DNA of 64,000 nucleotides from Pelorhabdus rhamnosifermentans (GTDB lineage Bacteria; Bacillota; Negativicutes; UMGS1260). The position numbers were made by a program, and so were the translations under genes. The first letter of the stretch is position 1. Each line of letters begins with the position of its first letter. The stretch is from assembly GCF_018835585.1 (NCBI RefSeq), contig NZ_JAHGVE010000024.1:1-64000 (forward strand), read 5' to 3'. Below, one piece after another: positions 61,967 through 64,000 of this stretch. Under the pieces are notes generated by a model, which made no database searches, was not told the origin of the DNA, and saw only the letters and a program-made list of their open reading frames with translations.

Positions 61967-62368
61967 ATGGCAAACGCAACAGAACGCGACTATCTCGAAT
62001 ATTATTCAAAACTTTGGGATGCAGGGTTCAATAGTAAGGACAAGCTTTCAAAGTTAACTGATATTGCAATAAAATACAAAGATGATATAGAAAAAATCAT
62101 AGAGGAAACCCAACTTTTGCTTGATGGTGCAGAGCCGGAATTACCATATAATCCATACACTATGGTTTTGCAACGAATGGATTATAATGACTTTATGCAG
62201 ATCGTGGAACAAAATCGTATACCGCAAGATAAGGAGCGCACTATTTTGACTATCTTAGCAAATTCTTCATTTGCTAAGAAGAATCCAGTTACAGGGATTA
62301 CATACGCTTTTATTTATGGCATTATTTGTGGTAAACGTGCTGAGCGCAGCAGGAAAGTGAAATCATGA
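61967..62368 (+). CDS. Hypothetical element protein
   Basis: 133-residue, charged, mostly helical protein (MANATERDYLEYYSKLWDAG start, ICGKRAERSRKVKS end). GGGAGAGG precedes ATG 61967. The C-terminal NPVTGITYAFIYGIICGKRA is a moderately hydrophobic segment. No family recognised. Its stop overlaps the start of the next gene (TCATGA), so the two are coupled. Confidence 0.55.
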   Translation: MANATERDYLEYYSKLWDAGFNSKDKLSKLTDIAIKYKDDIEKIIEETQLLLDGAEPELPYNPYTMVLQRMDYNDFMQIVEQNRIPQDKERTILTILANSSFAKKNPVTGITYAFIYGIICGKRAERSRKVKS

Positions 62369-62577
62369 CATCATTTGAACGTCAACGGCTAGATCGTTAC
62401 ATAACCGATGCAGGCGATTGGCTAACGCAGATAGAAAAGATATTATTTAAAGCTAAAACCCCTTCACAGGCTGCTGCTAGCGACTTTATACAGGCTGCTC
62501 ATGAATCTGTCGATGCAGCACGTAAATAGCTTGTACTTGATGGTATTATTATTGATGAATCATTACAAAGGAGATGA
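62365..62577 (+). pseudogene. Small helical gene, probably shortened by an in-frame TAG
   Basis: ATG 62365 overlaps the previous stop. It encodes 54 residues (MTSFERQRLDRYITDAGDWL, ending VDAARK), then TAG at 62527, then 15 more codons in frame (LVLDGIIIDESLQRR) to TGA. The 54-residue form may be functional; the extra codons look like the former end of a longer protein. Confidence 0.5.
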
Positions 62578-62584
62578 TAGATAA

Positions 62585-62752
62585 ATGAAGAAAGAAAGAC
62601 GAAAAATGGTATGTGCTGGTCACATGATAAATGGTGTGCTATATCCGCCGGATACACCATTGCCTAGCTTTGAAAATGCCGTTCTCGAAATGTTAAAAGA
62701 AAAAGGATATGTACCAGTAGAAGAAAACGAAAGAATTACATGTCAAGACTAA
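62585..62752 (+). CDS. Small protein of unknown function
   Basis: 55-residue protein (MKKERRKMVCAGHMINGVLY, then PPDTPLPSFENAVLEMLKEK). AAAGGAG precedes ATG 62585. The sequence pattern of short beta strand plus helix gives no family. It is one of a run of short genes in this part of the element. Confidence 0.5.
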   Translation: MKKERRKMVCAGHMINGVLYPPDTPLPSFENAVLEMLKEKGYVPVEENERITCQD

Positions 62753-62782
62753 AAAGTGGACAAGCAGGAAAGAGCAATAGAA

Positions 62783-63012
62783 ATGAAAGAAATTAATCAA
62801 ATCAATTTTAATGCTGATAAAGCTTTTAATTTAACTGATGAACAAAAAGAAACCGCTAAATCTATTATTGCAGTAATAGAAAATAGCGGAAAACCATTGA
62901 AGAATCTTGCGACATTTTAAGAGCTTGTGTTTCTGCATTGTTAATTTTAGCTTATCAAAAAAAAATTATAACTTGTTTGGTTGAGAAAGTTTTTGAAGAC
63001 TCGAAGCGATAA
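62783..63012 (+). pseudogene. Small gene broken by a one-base frameshift
   Basis: ATG 62783 encodes 45 residues ending KNLATF at TAA 62918. If one base is restored near 62898-62900, the frame continues with EESCDILRACVSALLILAYQ and ends DSKR at 63012, giving a normal-looking protein of about 76 residues. I read it as a frameshift; sequencing error or programmed shift cannot be excluded. Its 3' end overlaps a leftward gene. Confidence 0.5.
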
Positions 63013-63115
63013 TATTAATTGCACATTGACCTTTTTGATATAAAGCACATTTTTCTTGTCTACAAGTCATATTTCTATCTTCTTGTTTAAAAAACGGGCA
63101 GTAAGCATCAATCAT
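62966..63115 (-). CDS. Small cysteine-rich protein with CX4CX7C motif
   Basis: 49-residue protein on the minus strand with the strongest ribosome site in the region (TAAGGAGGTG, seven bases before ATG 63115). Cysteines: YCPFF, then C-x4-C-x7-C (MTCRQEKCALYQKGQC). The pattern matches that of the larger protein at 55547 and suggests a bound metal. It overlaps the frameshifted gene in antisense. Confidence 0.65.
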   Translation of the reverse strand: MIDAYCPFFKQEDRNMTCRQEKCALYQKGQCAINIIASSLQKLSQPNKL

Positions 63116-63478
63116 AGTTATCACCTCCTTAAAGGTGACACTTCGACAAAATACAAGATTTTCCTATAGAAAGGAACAATTATATGAGCGATTTGGAACT
63201 TATCAAATCAAAGCGGAAAAATTTATTCAGCAGCAGATAGGTTGTTGTAATGGTAGAAAAATAGCATAGCATTTAAATCTTATGAGAAACATTAAAGGGT
63301 ATGCTGATATACTTAACGGTCCTGATTCAATATTGAAAGCGGCTAACTTCTTTAATGAAAGCGTGATTATAATTTATTTGTGAGCCGATCTTAAATGATC
63401 GGCTTTTTTATGTTTATAAGCAGGATATGTGTTTTGTTATATAAAATACGGTATATTATATCTAAGGAAGTGTTTAAA
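63116..63478. other. Gap with short frames
   Basis: About 360 bases. It holds an 18-codon frame at 63184 (AAGGA upstream, MSDLELIKSKRKNLFSSR), a 33-codon frame at 63282 without ribosome site, and a terminator at 63383. The short frames look like remains of small genes and are not called. Confidence 0.5.
63383..63409 (+). terminator. Terminator upstream of the last gene
   Basis: AGCCGATC and TGATCGGCT form the stem around TTAAA, followed by TTTTTT. Confidence 0.9.
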
Positions 63479-63907
63479 ATGGTAAGTGAATTAAAAGGAT
63501 TTGTAGAAAATTATGGCCAGGTTGTGACAGTCGCTATGTTATTTGATTTGTGTAATGCTGTAGGCGTTAAGCCCTCAGAATTGATTGATGATAATGCAGT
63601 TTCAAAAAAAACGAAAGTTCTTTACCATGAAATTAAGAAGGAAGCTGTAAATAATAGAGAAGAAGCTTTAAGAGACAAGAAAAATGAGTATAAACAAAAT
63701 TTAGATTGTCTTAAAGTACCAAAAATTTTCAATAATAATAGATCTTTAACATGTGATGAAGTAGCAGAATATTTTAGAGTCCAAAAATCGTCAGTTTGGA
63801 GTTGGATTCGTGATGAAAAGTTAAACGCTATTAAGTTTGGTAACAATTATCGAATTCGCCCACAAGATTTAAAAGCTTTTGAAGAATCGATGTTTACCAA
63901 ATCTTGA
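63479..63907 (+). CDS. Helix-turn-helix protein of excisionase/MerR type with N-terminal extension
   Basis: 142-residue protein. The C-terminal ~65 residues have the excisionase-like pattern SLTCDEVAEYFRVQKSSVWS then RDEKLNAIKFGNNYRIRPQD. The N-terminal ~75 residues (YGQVVTVAMLFDLCNAVGVK) are helical, with a lysine-rich linker between. AAGGAAGTG precedes ATG 63479. Likely a transcription regulator of the element. Nothing can be supported in the last 93 bases of the window. Confidence 0.75.
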   Translation: MVSELKGFVENYGQVVTVAMLFDLCNAVGVKPSELIDDNAVSKKTKVLYHEIKKEAVNNREEALRDKKNEYKQNLDCLKVPKIFNNNRSLTCDEVAEYFRVQKSSVWSWIRDEKLNAIKFGNNYRIRPQDLKAFEESMFTKS

Positions 63908-64000
63908 GGAACATAATAATAGAATTTATTTTGACAAAGAATAATCATTATCCTGCTGGCTAATCATTGGCAAGTTTTTTGTCTAACGAAATTTCTATCT

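Larger units (their letters stand above)
48591..64000. mobile_element. Integrated element at tRNA-Ala (left end; right end outside window)
   Basis: Everything right of tRNA-Ala differs in character from the chromosomal part: a tyrosine integrase facing the tRNA, short overlapping genes, primase/ATPase, ERCC4 nuclease, TerS-like HTH protein, tail spike, ribbon-helix-helix proteins and broken small genes. I found no second copy of the tRNA 3' end in the window, so the element is longer than 15.4 kb or its right site is elsewhere. No capsid, portal, large terminase, relaxase or type IV secretion gene is present, which favours a phage satellite or decayed prophage. Confidence 0.85.

Noticed and set aside
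61675-62577. Stop-codon readthrough (recoding) of TAA and TAG in the small genes
   Set aside because: No SECIS-like or readthrough context is visible, and another gene nearby is broken by a frameshift, so decay is the simpler reading.
48591-64000. A second copy of the tRNA-Ala 3' end as right attachment site
   Set aside because: I found no copy of the T-arm/acceptor sequence after 48590, so the right border cannot be placed.

Overview
The window comes from a low-GC, spore-forming bacterium whose proteins and gene order point to the Negativicutes (Sporomusa/Pelosinus-like). The evidence is a Bacillus-type replication-origin neighbourhood (rnpA-rpmH-oriC-dnaA-dnaN-yaaA-recF-remB-gyrB, with noc, parA and parB on the other side), the spore-associated protein YyaC, an [FeFe]-hydrogenase maturase (HydF), a LarA nickel-pincer racemase family protein, and selenium/molybdenum-hydroxylase accessory genes. 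The species assignment is an inference from gene content only.

Layout. 1-2330: branched-chain amino-acid ABC transporter (livM partial, livH, livJ), leftward. 2556-5353: yyaC, two YkuS-like small proteins, an M23 peptidase and a DUF4446 protein. 4850-9845: leftward operon aspA-hydF-class V aminotransferase-DUF554-DUF4446. 9860-11537: parB/parA with two perfect parS sites. 11970-15902: rightward methionine operon (separate MetH activation protein, metH, metF). 15959-24526: leftward block with a UgtP-like glycosyltransferase, noc, rsmG, mnmG, mnmE, jag, yidC, yidD, rnpA and rpmH. 24527-26805: bipartite oriC around dnaA. 26806-32386: dnaN, yaaA, recF, a DUF721 protein, remB and gyrB; gyrA does not follow. 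32447-37705: larA, tRNA-Gln, tRNA-Lys, an LCP protein, an L,D-transpeptidase, a soluble chemoreceptor and a small membrane protein. 37832-45453: GntR regulator, DcuC-like carrier, aconitase-like hydratase and two PLP enzymes, probably an uncharacterised organic/amino-acid catabolic locus. 45658-48509: xanthine/uracil permease, yqeC and mocA, which carry a cluster of DnaA boxes.

48515-64000: an integrated element begins at tRNA-Ala(CGC) and runs past the window's right edge. It carries a tyrosine integrase paired with a zinc-finger protein, small HTH proteins, a primase-like protein whose CHC2 zinc ligands are lost, an SF3-like ATPase with an iteron-like CCCAG/CTGGG cluster, a TubC_N-like protein, an ERCC4 nuclease, a TerS-like HTH protein, a beta-helix tail spike, ribbon-helix-helix and small membrane proteins, a secreted protein, and several broken small genes. 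No capsid, portal, large-terminase or conjugation gene is visible. It therefore looks like a phage satellite or decayed prophage island and is the most likely place for an undescribed system.

How the parts work together: the chromosome-origin block couples initiation (DnaA/oriC), segregation (ParAB-parS) and division control (Noc with a candidate binding site in its own gene). The DnaA-box cluster about 21-23 kb to the right may be a further DnaA-titration or regulatory site. The right-hand element probably replicates with its own ATPase/primase pair and encodes a receptor-binding spike.
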